Shown here in pieces: positions 8,977-17,362 of a DNA stretch of 64,000 nt (the first letter of the stretch is position 1; every line of letters starts with the position of its first letter). The notes under the pieces were generated by a model. That model had not been told where the DNA came from. It saw only the letters and a program-made list of their open reading frames with translations, and did not search any database. Origin of the DNA: Pedobacter cryoconitis (GTDB lineage Bacteria; Bacteroidota; Bacteroidia; Sphingobacteriales; Sphingobacteriaceae); contig NZ_CP014504.1 of NCBI RefSeq assembly GCF_001590605.1, positions 5,022,001-5,086,000 of the forward strand, written 5' to 3'. Position numbers and translations under genes: made by a program.

Positions 8977-9030
8977 AATATTTCGTTTTGTTGAAACAAA
9001 TAGAATGAATAAAAAAATCCTGCTAAAATG

Positions 9031-9150
9031 TTTTATACCAAGTCCGTGTTATCGTAGACGAACTGTCTGATAGCGAAATAAGGGCGTTTTTTTGTTGTTT
9101 GAGGATTTCGTAGCCTGAAAATGCCAGTTCGTCGAAAACCGGGTATAAAA
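9031..9150. repeat. Imperfect palindromic element of about 120 bp (MITE/REP-like)
   Basis: The ends TTTTATACC (9031-9039) and GGTATAAAA (9142-9150) are perfect inverted repeats. A second pair inside, GACGAACTG (9057-9065) and CAGTTCGTC (9125-9133), is also perfect. Weaker pairing continues inwards around AGCGAAAT and ATTTCGTA. The element lies in the gap downstream of prfC. Nested inverted repeats without a coding region suggest a miniature transposable element or an intergenic palindrome of the REP type. An 82-codon minus-strand frame running through it is probably an artefact of this repeat. Confidence 0.55.
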
Positions 9151-9163
9151 AAGGCTGTAAATA

Positions 9164-9202
9164 GTGAACCCCAAAAGTTTTTGTCCAACTTTTGGGGTTC
9201 AC
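9164..9202. terminator. Perfect 16-bp stem hairpin behind prfC
   Basis: GTGAACCCCAAAAGTT (9164-9179) pairs perfectly with 9187-9202 around the 7-base loop TTTGTCC. It is located 38 bp past the prfC stop on the minus strand. It can act as the prfC terminator although no long U-run follows on either side. Such GAACCCCAAAAGTT arms also resemble ends of IS3-type elements in Bacteroidota, so it may be a transposon footprint (from memory, unchecked). Confidence 0.5.
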
Positions 9203-9239
9203 GTCATTTGTTGTTACGGCCTTAAAATTTTGTTTCTGC

Positions 9240-10820
9240 TTATTTAAACTCAGAGGTCTTATGGAATTCAATATCCGGATAATCTCTTTTAGTCATATTG
9301 ATCATAAAGTCATTGTCTGCAAGAAAAACCGGACTTCCGTCTTTATCTTGCCCAATATGCTGACCCTTGCGCTTTACAAACTCTTCCAGTTTCTTCTTAT
9401 CCGTAGACGTTACCCAGTTTGATCTGCTATAGCTCAACATACGGAAGTGTGCTTTCGCGCCATATTCATGTTCCAGTCTGAATGCAATTACCTCAAATTG
9501 TAATTCACCTACAGCACCAATGATTTTCCTGTTTCCTGGTTGTTGTGTGAATAACTGGGCAACCCCTTCTTCTGTGAGTTGTTGTATTCCTTTTTCAAGC
9601 TGTTTTGTACGAAGTGGATCTTTGTTCTCCACTTCCTTAAATATTTCGGGAGAGAAGCTGGGAATGCCTTTAAATTGCAATTGCTCTCCCTCAGTCAATG
9701 TATCCCCTATTTTAAAGTTTCCGCTGTCATATAAGCCGACAACATCACCTGGCCATGCTTCTTCTACAATACTTTTTTCATTGGCCATAAAGTCCATTGG
9801 GTTGGAAAACTTAAGCTTTTTACCCTGACGTGTGTGGAAATAGAATTTGTTTCTCTCGAACTTACCAGAACATATCCTTAAGAAAGCAATACGGTCGCGG
9901 TGTTTAGGGTCAAGGTTGGCATGTATTTTAAATACGAATCCGGAGAAGTTTTTCTCTTCTACCAGAACTTCTCTTTGTTCAGCTTCTCTGCTTCTTGGAC
10001 TTGGAGCAATGTTAATGAAGGTATCCAACAATTCTTTAATACCAAAATTGTTAATCGCACTTCCAAAAAATACAGGAGCAAGCAAGCCTTCTGTATACAT
10101 GCTTTGATCTAATGTACCATAAACGCCATCTACCAATTCAAGATCACTTTTCAGTTCTTCAAGTTCCTTTGGTTTAAGGAAATTATTCAGGCTCGGATCG
10201 TTAAGATCACTGACCTCTATAACCGGATCAGCAATTTTTGTTTTATCGGGTTCAAACAGGTTCAGGTGTTTATTGTAAATACTATATACGCCTTTAAACG
10301 TATGTCCTTGTCCAATTGGCCACGATAGCGGACATAAACTGATATTCAGCTTATTCTCGATTTCGTCCAGCAGATCAAAAGCGTCTTTACCTTCGCGGTC
10401 CATCTTATTGATAAAGATAATTACGGGGGTATTGCGCATCCGGCATACCGCCATCAGCTTCTCTGTTTGTTCCTCCACACCTTTTACACAGTCTACAACG
10501 AGGATTACGCTATCTACTGCAGATAAAGTTCTGTAAGTATCTTCGGCGAAATCTTTGTGACCTGGTGTATCCAGAATATTGATGCGTTTATCTTTGTATT
10601 CAAAACCCATTACTGAGGTCGCAACGGATATTCCACGTTGTTTCTCAATCTCCATAAAATCTGAAGTACTGCTTTGATTGGCTTTGTTACGTTTTACAGC
10701 ACCAGCGGTATTGATCGCTCCTCCAAACAGCAGAAACTTTTCAGTTAATGTTGTTTTTCCGGCATCCGGGTGACTGATAATGGCGAATGTTTTTCTTTTT
10801 TCTATTTCGGGGTGAATCAT
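9240..10820 (-). CDS. prfC: Peptide chain release factor 3
   Basis: RF3 is a translational GTPase that releases RF1/RF2 from the ribosome after termination. The 526-residue protein matches the family length (about 529). The G domain shows SHPDAGKTTLTEKFLLFGG (G1, residues 17-35), QRGISVATSVMGF (G2), DTPGHKDFAEDT (G3) and FINKMDREGKD (G4), followed by the EF-Tu-like beta barrel and the RF3 C-terminal domain. A -7 box (CAAAGATA on the plus strand, 10852-10859) lies 32 bp upstream of the ATG. The gene stands alone, between a DUF6600 gene in the same direction and the palindromic elements. Confidence 0.95.
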   Translation of the reverse strand: MIHPEIEKRKTFAIISHPDAGKTTLTEKFLLFGGAINTAGAVKRNKANQSSTSDFMEIEKQRGISVATSVMGFEYKDKRINILDTPGHKDFAEDTYRTLSAVDSVILVVDCVKGVEEQTEKLMAVCRMRNTPVIIFINKMDREGKDAFDLLDEIENKLNISLCPLSWPIGQGHTFKGVYSIYNKHLNLFEPDKTKIADPVIEVSDLNDPSLNNFLKPKELEELKSDLELVDGVYGTLDQSMYTEGLLAPVFFGSAINNFGIKELLDTFINIAPSPRSREAEQREVLVEEKNFSGFVFKIHANLDPKHRDRIAFLRICSGKFERNKFYFHTRQGKKLKFSNPMDFMANEKSIVEEAWPGDVVGLYDSGNFKIGDTLTEGEQLQFKGIPSFSPEIFKEVENKDPLRTKQLEKGIQQLTEEGVAQLFTQQPGNRKIIGAVGELQFEVIAFRLEHEYGAKAHFRMLSYSRSNWVTSTDKKKLEEFVKRKGQHIGQDKDGSPVFLADNDFMINMTKRDYPDIEFHKTSEFK

Positions 10821-10851
10821 AAAAGGTTAAGCATATTGCTTGATGAGGCTG

Positions 10852-10859
10852 CAAAGATA
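10852..10859 (-). promoter_or_regulatory. Promoter -7 box of prfC
   Basis: On the minus strand the octamer reads TATCTTTG, matching the Bacteroidota -7 consensus TAnnTTTG. Transcription would start near 10845, about 25 bases before the ATG. No clear -33 element is visible because the terminator of the upstream gene occupies that place. Confidence 0.55.
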
Positions 10860-10870
10860 ATTATAATATA

Positions 10871-10901
10871 TAAAATAAAAACCGGCCATTACAGCCGGTT
10901 C
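10871..10901 (-). terminator. Terminator of the DUF6600 gene
   Basis: Read on the minus strand, AACCGGC and GCCGGTT form a stem around a seven-base loop and are followed by TTTATTTTAT. It lies 24 bp after the stop of the gene at 10925-12511 and separates it from prfC. Confidence 0.75.
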
Positions 10902-10924
10902 TTATTTTATAGTTTTTATGTTGA

Positions 10925-12511
10925 TTAATTCCTTCCTGATCTTGAAGTTTCACTGCGTTGAGGACCATCACCACCACTTCTGGAATCCTGAGAACGTTGT
11001 TGTTGCTGTTGTTGCTGACGCTGTTGATCCTGTTGTTGGCGTTGCTGCTGTTGTTGTTGCTGACGCTGCTGATCTTGTTGTTGGCGTTGTTGCTGTGCCT
11101 GTTGCTGTTGTTGTTGCTGACGCTGCTGATCCTGTTGTTGGCGTTGTTGCTGTTGTTGAGCTTGCTGTTGTTGAGCTTGCTGTTGACGCGCCTGTCCATC
11201 ACGTTGTTGGCGTTGTTGCTGTGCCTGTTGCTGACGCTGTTGATCCTGTTGTTGGCGCTGCTGCTGTTGTTGAGCTTGCTGTTGACGCGCCTGTCCATCA
11301 CGTTGTTGTTGCTGTGCCTGTTGCTGACGCTGTTGATCCTGTTGTTGGCGCTGCTGTTGTTGTTGAGCTTGCTGCTGACGCTGAAAATCCTGCTGCTGAC
11401 GTTGCTGATCTGGATTTGCTGACCTGGACATATTATTATTTCCAGCTCTTGAACCTCCTATATCAGCTCTGCCAGAACGATCAGTATTGCCATTTACCGG
11501 AGTACCTGCATCTTGTCTTGAAGGAGCTGTATTTCCTGATCTCGACATATTAATATCTCCTCTTCCAGCACGGTCAATACTTCCAGACCTGGAATTACTT
11601 ACATCCGGCCTTGTAGTATTGGTATTTCCTGATCTTGACGTATTAATATCTCCTCTTCCTGAACGATCAACACTTCCCGCTCTTGAACTGTTCACATCAC
11701 TTCTGCCTGAACGGTCAACATTTCCTGCTCTTGAACCACCGTTGTCACCAGCCCTTGAAGATCCGTTAACCCCTGATCTTGGACTGTATATATTGATACT
11801 ATTATTTGAAATACTTGTTCTTCCAGGTCTTTCTGAACGGGAAATATTATAAACCCTAACATCCCTGTTCGTCACTCTTCTGATATCTTCAGCTCTCGGG
11901 CCTGTATAATAAGTATCCCTGCCACCGCGACCATACGTGTTGTTAATAATCGTGGTCCGGTTAATAATAGTGATATTTCTACTTGAATAACGTGGATAAT
12001 TGTTGCTGTAAATACTGCCCTGAGGAATAAAATTCCACCAGTTATTAGGCGTGTTATACCCACCGCCACCAATATTGATATTAATACTGATACCAGGTCC
12101 TAAAGGAGCCCATCCATAATAACCAGCGCCGCTTCTCCAGCTCACCCATGCCGGGCCCCAAGTGGTATCCGGAATCCAAACCCATTGATTGAACCTGTTA
12201 TTTACCCAACGGCCATAGTGAAACGGGGCCCATCCCCAGTCATAGTCAGATACCCAGGTATTTCCATATTCAGTCATCGCCCAGCGGCCATCGCTATAAT
12301 AAGGCCTGAAATCGTCCTGATCTACATCCGGCCGCCATACATTCCCATATTGAGGATCCTGTATCCAGGTTCCATAAGGAGATAATTCATCATAAAAAGA
12401 CTGTAGTGAGATGTCATCATAGCCCCCCTGAGCCATTGACTTCTGTGCTGTAAAGCCGAACAAGAGCATAAGCCCCAGTAATGCAGCTGGAAATTTGATC
12501 ATGTTTTTCAT
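10925..12511 (-). CDS. Exported DUF6600 protein with long glutamine-rich C-terminal region
   Basis: The 528-residue protein starts with a signal peptide (residues 1-27, cut after KSMA). Residues about 35-140 are the aromatic-rich DUF6600 region, with repeated W-Y/G segments such as GTWIQDPQYGNVWRPD and WVWIPDTTWGPAWVSW. A middle part (about 235-365) is made of degenerate repeats around DRSGRGDINTSRSGN. From about 370 to 510 the sequence is almost only Gln with Arg, Asp and Ala (QQQRQQQDQQRQQQ units). The function of DUF6600 proteins is unknown; an envelope location is likely. The repeat tract (about 10960-11420) should be prone to length change by slippage. Confidence 0.8.
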   Translation of the reverse strand: MKNMIKFPAALLGLMLLFGFTAQKSMAQGGYDDISLQSFYDELSPYGTWIQDPQYGNVWRPDVDQDDFRPYYSDGRWAMTEYGNTWVSDYDWGWAPFHYGRWVNNRFNQWVWIPDTTWGPAWVSWRSGAGYYGWAPLGPGISININIGGGGYNTPNNWWNFIPQGSIYSNNYPRYSSRNITIINRTTIINNTYGRGGRDTYYTGPRAEDIRRVTNRDVRVYNISRSERPGRTSISNNSINIYSPRSGVNGSSRAGDNGGSRAGNVDRSGRSDVNSSRAGSVDRSGRGDINTSRSGNTNTTRPDVSNSRSGSIDRAGRGDINMSRSGNTAPSRQDAGTPVNGNTDRSGRADIGGSRAGNNNMSRSANPDQQRQQQDFQRQQQAQQQQQRQQQDQQRQQQAQQQQRDGQARQQQAQQQQQRQQQDQQRQQQAQQQRQQRDGQARQQQAQQQQAQQQQQRQQQDQQRQQQQQQQAQQQRQQQDQQRQQQQQQQRQQQDQQRQQQQQQQRSQDSRSGGDGPQRSETSRSGRN

Positions 12512-12867
12512 TTGTGTGTGTATTTATAATATAACCTAACTTATATCTATGAGTAAAAAAATATACAATGGTTTAACGTTTTATGTGTTAAATTAAGGAT
12601 CGGAGAGATTCGCATTGAAAAATTACATACGAGAGACACGGGATTTACGAGCTTTAAAAAGCTAAACTTAAGATTTAGATTCTTATTTTCTCTTTCCAAA
12701 TATTTATTCTTTTCCTTTGTAACTCCAAACTAATGCAATCTGCAGGAGTTAATGCTAAAATTTAAATAAATTAATACTGTTTATCAGAGCTCTTAAGGCC
12801 ACTAAACCGGTCTGGACGAATTCATTACAGTACTACATAAATTATACCAAAAACAACAAAAATTCAA
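12512..12867. other. Intergenic region between divergent DUF6600 and rsmI-like genes
   Basis: This is an AT-rich 356-bp gap holding the promoters of both divergent genes. I find no exact TAnnTTTG box, no strong hairpin and no convincing small gene. Confidence 0.5.
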
Positions 12868-13575
12868 ATGAAGAAAGGTGTATTATTCCTGATTCCTGTA
12901 CCATTGGCAGAAAATGCCGCTGCAAAGTCATTCACTCCATATCTGATCGATACGATCAACGCAATTGATACTTATATCGTTGAGAATGAAAAAACTGCAA
13001 GGAAATCTTTAAAAGAGGCAGGCTTAAAAATTCCACAGAGCGATTTAACCATTCATGATTATGGTAAACATAAGAGGAATGACTCTATGGTCCCTTATTT
13101 TAAAGAATTAATGACAGGGAAAGATGTTGGTCTGATGAGCGAAGCAGGCTGTCCTGGAGTAGCTGATCCAGGTGCTGAAATCGTATCTGAAGCACATAAA
13201 CGTGGAATTAAGGTGGTGCCTCTTGTAGGCCCTAATTCATTACTGCTAGCGCTGATGTCTTCTGGATTTAACGGACAAAGCTTTACTTTTCATGGGTATT
13301 TACCTATTGATAAAGTAGAAAGAGTAAAGAAGATAAAAGAGCTGGAGCAATTGGCTGAGAAAAATAAACAAACTCAGCTGTTTATTGAAACCCCTTTCAG
13401 AAACAATCACTTATATGAAGATATTATAAAAAATACAGCAGCAAACACTTTGCTATGTGTAGCAAGTAATATCACAGGCGAAGATGAATATATCAGAACC
13501 CAAAGCATAGGTCAATGGCGTCAGGAGAAGATAGACCTTCATAAAAAACCGACTATATTCTTAATCTATCGTTAA
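12868..13575 (+). CDS. SAM-dependent methyltransferase, RsmI/tetrapyrrole methylase family
   Basis: This 235-residue protein has the RsmI-type fold: LFLIPVPLAEN at the N-terminus, GLMSEAGCPGVADPGAEIV near residue 91 (SAM site), VVPLVGPNSLLLALMSSGFNGQSFTFHGYLP near 115 and a C-terminal half with ETPFRN. RsmI 2'-O-methylates C1402 of 16S rRNA. The protein is clearly shorter than E. coli RsmI (286 aa), lacks its C-terminal part, and begins differently, so this is the short Bacteroidota paralogue whose rRNA target is uncertain. It converges with nadD, 8 bp apart. Confidence 0.8.
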   Translation: MKKGVLFLIPVPLAENAAAKSFTPYLIDTINAIDTYIVENEKTARKSLKEAGLKIPQSDLTIHDYGKHKRNDSMVPYFKELMTGKDVGLMSEAGCPGVADPGAEIVSEAHKRGIKVVPLVGPNSLLLALMSSGFNGQSFTFHGYLPIDKVERVKKIKELEQLAEKNKQTQLFIETPFRNNHLYEDIIKNTAANTLLCVASNITGEDEYIRTQSIGQWRQEKIDLHKKPTIFLIYR

Positions 13576-13583
13576 GCAACTGC

Positions 13584-14159
13584 TTAGCGATACATATTTT
13601 TACTGTCCATAAATGCGATTACATTTTCAGGAACAAGAAACTGAATATTTTTGTTGTCTTTTAAAGCTTGTCTGATAAAGGTCGATGAAATCTCCATCTG
13701 AGGTGTTTCTGTCAATGTAATCGAAGGATGGTTAATCCATTCAGTCACATCCGATCCAGGTCTGGGATAAACATAGATAGGATAGTTCTTCAGCAGAACT
13801 TCATAGTTCTTCCATTTTTTTAAAGAAGCCAGGTTATCAGCCCCCATAATCAGCACAAATTCTTTTGCAGGGTGCTTTTCCTGAAGATAGGCGAGGGTAT
13901 CGATGGTATAAGAAGGCTGGGGCATGCTAAATTCAATATCACTTACTTTAAGCTGTTCTGCCGGTTCAATTGCTAACCGGGCCATCTCAAGTCTGTCATA
14001 CATATTACCAAGCCCCTTTTTATTTTTCAGCGGATTCTGTGGTGAAACGACCAGCCACACTTCATCCAGATCAGTGAAATTAGCCATATAACTGGCTATA
14101 ATCAGATGTCCTGTGTGAATAGGGTTGAAAGAACCAAAAAATAAACCTGTTTTCGCCAT
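13584..14159 (-). CDS. nadD: Nicotinate-nucleotide adenylyltransferase
   Basis: NadD adenylates nicotinate mononucleotide in NAD synthesis. The 191-residue protein shows the nucleotidyltransferase motif GSFNPIHTGHLIIASYM (residues 9-25), the SPQNPLKNK loop near 39 and the C-terminal ISSTFIRQALKDNK. All are NadD hallmarks. It is the last gene of a minus-strand run yicC-gmk-nadD; the gap to gmk is 16 bp. Confidence 0.93.
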   Translation of the reverse strand: MAKTGLFFGSFNPIHTGHLIIASYMANFTDLDEVWLVVSPQNPLKNKKGLGNMYDRLEMARLAIEPAEQLKVSDIEFSMPQPSYTIDTLAYLQEKHPAKEFVLIMGADNLASLKKWKNYEVLLKNYPIYVYPRPGSDVTEWINHPSITLTETPQMEISSTFIRQALKDNKNIQFLVPENVIAFMDSKNMYR

Positions 14160-14175
14160 TCTTTTGGTTAGCTTC

Positions 14176-14745
14176 TTATTTATTGAGGAAATCGGTGACT
14201 AACTTTTCTGCTTCTGCACAAGCAATATCCAGGTCGAAGTTTTTAAGGATCACATCAAACTTATCCGCATATTGCAGCTCTTTCTCAGCTTTGATAAAGC
14301 GTTCCTGAAGTTTTGACTCACTATCAGTACCACGACCGCTTAAACGCTCTTTTAAGACTTCAAGTGATGGCGGCTGAACAAATATAGCCAATGCATCATC
14401 TTCGTATTTACGTTTTAAACGCAGACCACCTTCTACATCAATATCAAAGATTACATGTTTTCCTTCATTCCAGATTCTTTCGATTTCTGAACGCAAAGTA
14501 CCATAGAAAGTTCCATTATAAACTTCTTCAAATTCTACAAACTCCTGGTGTGCAACTTTGTGTAAGAACGATTCCTTAGAGATGAAATAATAATCATTCT
14601 CATGTTTTTCATCACCACGTAATTCTCTGGTTGTTGCTGATATAGAAAAGCTTAGTGATGGAAACTTTTCCAGTAAGTGTTTAACGATTGTTGTTTTTCC
14701 TGCGCCAGAAGGAGCGGAAAATATAATAAGTTTGCCTTGTATCAT
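14176..14745 (-). CDS. gmk: Guanylate kinase
   Basis: Gmk phosphorylates GMP to GDP with ATP. The 189-residue protein has the P-loop SAPSGAGKTTIVKHLL (residues 10-25), the GMP-binding SISATTRELRGDEKHENDYYFIS (about 34-56) and VIFDIDVEGGLRLK near 97. It lies between yicC and nadD, the usual Bacteroidota order. The 80-bp gap before it may hold a promoter, but I see no clean box on the minus strand. Confidence 0.94.
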   Translation of the reverse strand: MIQGKLIIFSAPSGAGKTTIVKHLLEKFPSLSFSISATTRELRGDEKHENDYYFISKESFLHKVAHQEFVEFEEVYNGTFYGTLRSEIERIWNEGKHVIFDIDVEGGLRLKRKYEDDALAIFVQPPSLEVLKERLSGRGTDSESKLQERFIKAEKELQYADKFDVILKNFDLDIACAEAEKLVTDFLNK

Positions 14746-14825
14746 TGGTGTGTAATCTATCCTGTGTCCAACAAAAATAGCTGCGTAACGGGCTGGCTGT
14801 TTTGCTGAGTATATTTGCCGACGTA

Positions 14826-15701
14826 TTAAATTACGTTTAACAATTGTTCTTTAATTTTTTCTAATTCTTCTTTCATACCAACAACTAATTGCTGAATCTG
14901 TGCATCATTTGCTTTTGCACCCATAGTATTGATCTCTCTACCTATTTCCTGAGAGATAAAACCAAGTTTTTTACCATTGGCATCTTTACTTTTCAGCGTT
15001 TCAGTAAAGTAATCACAGTGGCTTTTAAGACGAATTTTTTCTTCCGTAATGTCAAGTTTATCTATGTAGTAGATTAATTCCTGCTCTAAACGGTTTTGAT
15101 CAACGTTAACCTTTCCTGACACCTCTTCTAATAATTGATTCAGTTTTGCTCTGATATGAGGAATTCTCAAAGGAGCTAAAACTTCAATCTGCGAGAAAAA
15201 GCCAAGTATATTTTTAATTCTGAGTTCCAAATCCTGTTTTAAAGCATTTCCTTCAATTTCTCTAAACTGATTGAAGCTGGCTAAAGCAGTATAGAATGTT
15301 TTTTGCAAAATATCCCATTCCCCTTCATTCACTACTTCTTCAGTATAGCTGATTACGTCCGGAAAATTTAATACCGCCTGAAGAAGATTACTTGAATTTG
15401 CACCTAAATCAATGTTAATTGCTTCTAATTGTTTGTAATATTTGCTCAGTAAAGCGGCATTGATTGTTGCACCTTTAAGGTTTTCTTCACTGCGCTCAAT
15501 ATTGATAGAAACATTTACTTTTCCGCGTTCAATATCCTTGCTGCAGACATTACGCAGTAAAAGTTCTTTATCTGCATATGCCCTTGGGAGTTTTAGATTA
15601 AGCTCTAAAAACTTACTGTTCAGGGATTTTATCTCTACGGAAAACTTTGTATTTTCCTGATCTGTAGAGGCCAGGCCATAACCTGTCATTGATTTTATCA
15701 T
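14826..15701 (-). CDS. yicC: YicC family endoribonuclease
   Basis: YicC-type proteins are RNases linked to stress and sRNA decay in E. coli. The protein begins MIKSMTGYGLAS, the family's hallmark start, and ends GMKEELEKIKEQLLNV, the conserved C-terminal YicC domain; from this start it has 291 residues. I chose the ATG at 15701 rather than one at 15707: the first matches the family start, and a -7 box (15705-15712) overlaps the upstream ATG, so that codon could not be transcribed. The transcript would have almost no leader. Confidence 0.88.
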   Translation of the reverse strand: MIKSMTGYGLASTDQENTKFSVEIKSLNSKFLELNLKLPRAYADKELLLRNVCSKDIERGKVNVSINIERSEENLKGATINAALLSKYYKQLEAINIDLGANSSNLLQAVLNFPDVISYTEEVVNEGEWDILQKTFYTALASFNQFREIEGNALKQDLELRIKNILGFFSQIEVLAPLRIPHIRAKLNQLLEEVSGKVNVDQNRLEQELIYYIDKLDITEEKIRLKSHCDYFTETLKSKDANGKKLGFISQEIGREINTMGAKANDAQIQQLVVGMKEELEKIKEQLLNVI

Positions 15702-15704
15702 GTG

Positions 15705-15712
15705 CAAAGATA
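15705..15712 (-). promoter_or_regulatory. Promoter -7 box of yicC-gmk-nadD
   Basis: The minus strand reads TATCTTTG here, a perfect TAnnTTTG box, ending four bases before the yicC ATG. This predicts a leaderless or near-leaderless mRNA and fixes the start codon choice. Confidence 0.6.
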
Positions 15713-15852
15713 TAATTTATTGTTAAAATGAGAGCCTATTTTAAGCAGGCACACCTCAAGATATGAAAATTTTAACCTGCTAAATAGCATTTATAAAGTC
15801 ATATGGCAATTTTTGCCATGGCAGATTGACAAACAATAGTTAAATTTACTCC

Positions 15853-16587
15853 ATGCACTACAGACCAATGATCCTTACAATCCAGAAAATTTTAATGATT
15901 TTCACGTTTATATCCGCTTCCGTATCTGTTGTTTTTGCGCAACAGGATTTTCAGTTAAATGGTGTGGTGATGACAAAGGGAACAACCACAAGGATTGCGA
16001 TGGCGCAGGTTACTAACTTGAGGACAAAATTCACAGTGAGCAGCAATGATCTGGGGCTTTTCCAGGTGAAAGCTAATCTGGGGGATACACTGGTAATCTA
16101 CAAACAGGACTTTTCAGATAAAGAAATGATTGTTTTATCGAACAAGGATATGATTGTTTACCTGGATAATGGCGCTGGCACAAGTTTACATGAAGTAAAT
16201 ATCAGGGGTAAATCTAAAAAAGCAGAATTGGATGAGCTGAAACAGGATTATAGGGATAAAGGCTCTTTTTATGCTGGAAAACCACCTTTACTTTCATATA
16301 TTTTCGCACCGATAACTGCCTTATATGAATTATTTGGGCGTACACCTAAAAATGCAAAGCGATTTGGGAATTATTATAACAGGGAAATGCAGCAGACTCA
16401 GATTGACGGTTATTTCAATGAATCCCTGATTAAAAAGAATACTGAACTCAGTGGTAAAGAACTGGAAGATTTCATGCTCAATTACCGTCCTGACTACCAG
16501 AAGGCAAAAAACTGGACAGAATATGATGCAGTAAAGTATATCAGGGATACTTATAAGAAGTATACAGACACAGCGAAAAAGAAATAA
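15853..16587 (+). CDS. Exported protein with carboxypeptidase-like regulatory domain
   Basis: This 244-residue protein has a signal peptide (hydrophobic residues about 7-28, ending VVFAQQ), followed by a beta-sandwich region FQLNGVVMTKGTTTRIAMAQVTNLRTKFTVSSNDLGLFQVKA-type (about 32-75) typical of CarboxypepD_reg-like domains that also precede TonB-dependent receptors. The remaining 140 residues are charged and unrecognised. The envelope location is inferred from the signal. It stands alone and converges with rnc. An alternative start at the internal Met6 (MILTIQ) would also leave a signal peptide. Confidence 0.65.
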   Translation: MHYRPMILTIQKILMIFTFISASVSVVFAQQDFQLNGVVMTKGTTTRIAMAQVTNLRTKFTVSSNDLGLFQVKANLGDTLVIYKQDFSDKEMIVLSNKDMIVYLDNGAGTSLHEVNIRGKSKKAELDELKQDYRDKGSFYAGKPPLLSYIFAPITALYELFGRTPKNAKRFGNYYNREMQQTQIDGYFNESLIKKNTELSGKELEDFMLNYRPDYQKAKNWTEYDAVKYIRDTYKKYTDTAKKK

Positions 16588-16601
16588 TCAGCTTATTGTG
16601 G

Positions 16602-17330
16602 TTAGAGAGATAACGCTTCACAAGCCTTTTCAGCAGCTTGTTTCTCCGCATTTTTCTTATTATAATCTCTTCCAATACCGAAACTTTCCCCATCAATCAT
16701 CGCTTGTATAGTAAAAAGTTTAGCGCTGTCGCCTTCACTGTTTTCCATCATTTCAAACGTGATATCTTTAGCATGGCGCTGGCACCATTCTATCAGTTTA
16801 CTTTTGAAGTTAGTTTCTGTAAGTTCAAGCGTATGAACGTCAATATATGGCTTGACAATACGTTTAAGCAGTAGCTCTTTGGTGAAATTGTAACCCTTAT
16901 CCAGATAAACAGCGCCTATTAAAGCTTCGAAAGCATCACCCAGCATAGAGTGGTGTTTAGTCTGCATATTCACCATTTTCTGATCGAATGTAATGAGCTG
17001 ATCAAAACCCATTTTACGGGCAAGCTGATTTAAATTTACTCTGTTTACGATCTTGGACCGCATTTCTGTAAGGAAACCTTCTTCTTTATAGGGATAACTT
17101 TTAAAGAGTAATTCTGCAATAACAGCACCCAGGATGGCATCACCCAAAAATTCCAGGCGTTCGTTACTGCTCCGGCTTCCATTTTTCAATACTTTAGCCA
17201 CAGACCTGTGCCTGAATGCCATTTTATACAAAACGGTATTTCCAGGCACAAAGCCTAACATATTTTTCAGCTTTTTTATAAACTCTTTATCAGGCGATAA
17301 ATAGAGTTTATATAGGTCAAATAGGGGCAT
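16602..17330 (-). CDS. rnc: Ribonuclease III
   Basis: RNase III cuts double-stranded RNA, including rRNA precursors such as those of the two rrn operons in this window. The 242-residue protein has the signature SNERLEFLGDAILGAVIAELLF (about residues 54-75), GDAFEALIGAVYLDKGY (about 131-147) with the catalytic acids, and a C-terminal dsRNA-binding domain ending DYNKKNAEKQAAEKACEAL. It is the last gene of the acpP-fabF-rnc run, 32 bp after fabF. Confidence 0.95.
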   Translation of the reverse strand: MPLFDLYKLYLSPDKEFIKKLKNMLGFVPGNTVLYKMAFRHRSVAKVLKNGSRSSNERLEFLGDAILGAVIAELLFKSYPYKEEGFLTEMRSKIVNRVNLNQLARKMGFDQLITFDQKMVNMQTKHHSMLGDAFEALIGAVYLDKGYNFTKELLLKRIVKPYIDVHTLELTETNFKSKLIEWCQRHAKDITFEMMENSEGDSAKLFTIQAMIDGESFGIGRDYNKKNAEKQAAEKACEALSL

Positions 17331-17362
17331 TAAATTTATTAAAATCGATATTTCTTGACGTT

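Noticed and set aside
9023..9271. 82-codon minus-strand frame overlapping the end of prfC
   Set aside because: It runs through the palindromic element and the hairpin, overlaps prfC in another frame and shows no domain; best explained by the repeat.
10918..11553. Long plus-strand open frames (V/A-rich and L-rich) over the glutamine tract
   Set aside because: They are antisense readings of the CAG/CAA repeats of the DUF6600 gene; composition is extreme and has no domain pattern. The 146-codon minus-strand frame at 10861-11301 is a shifted reading of the same repeats.
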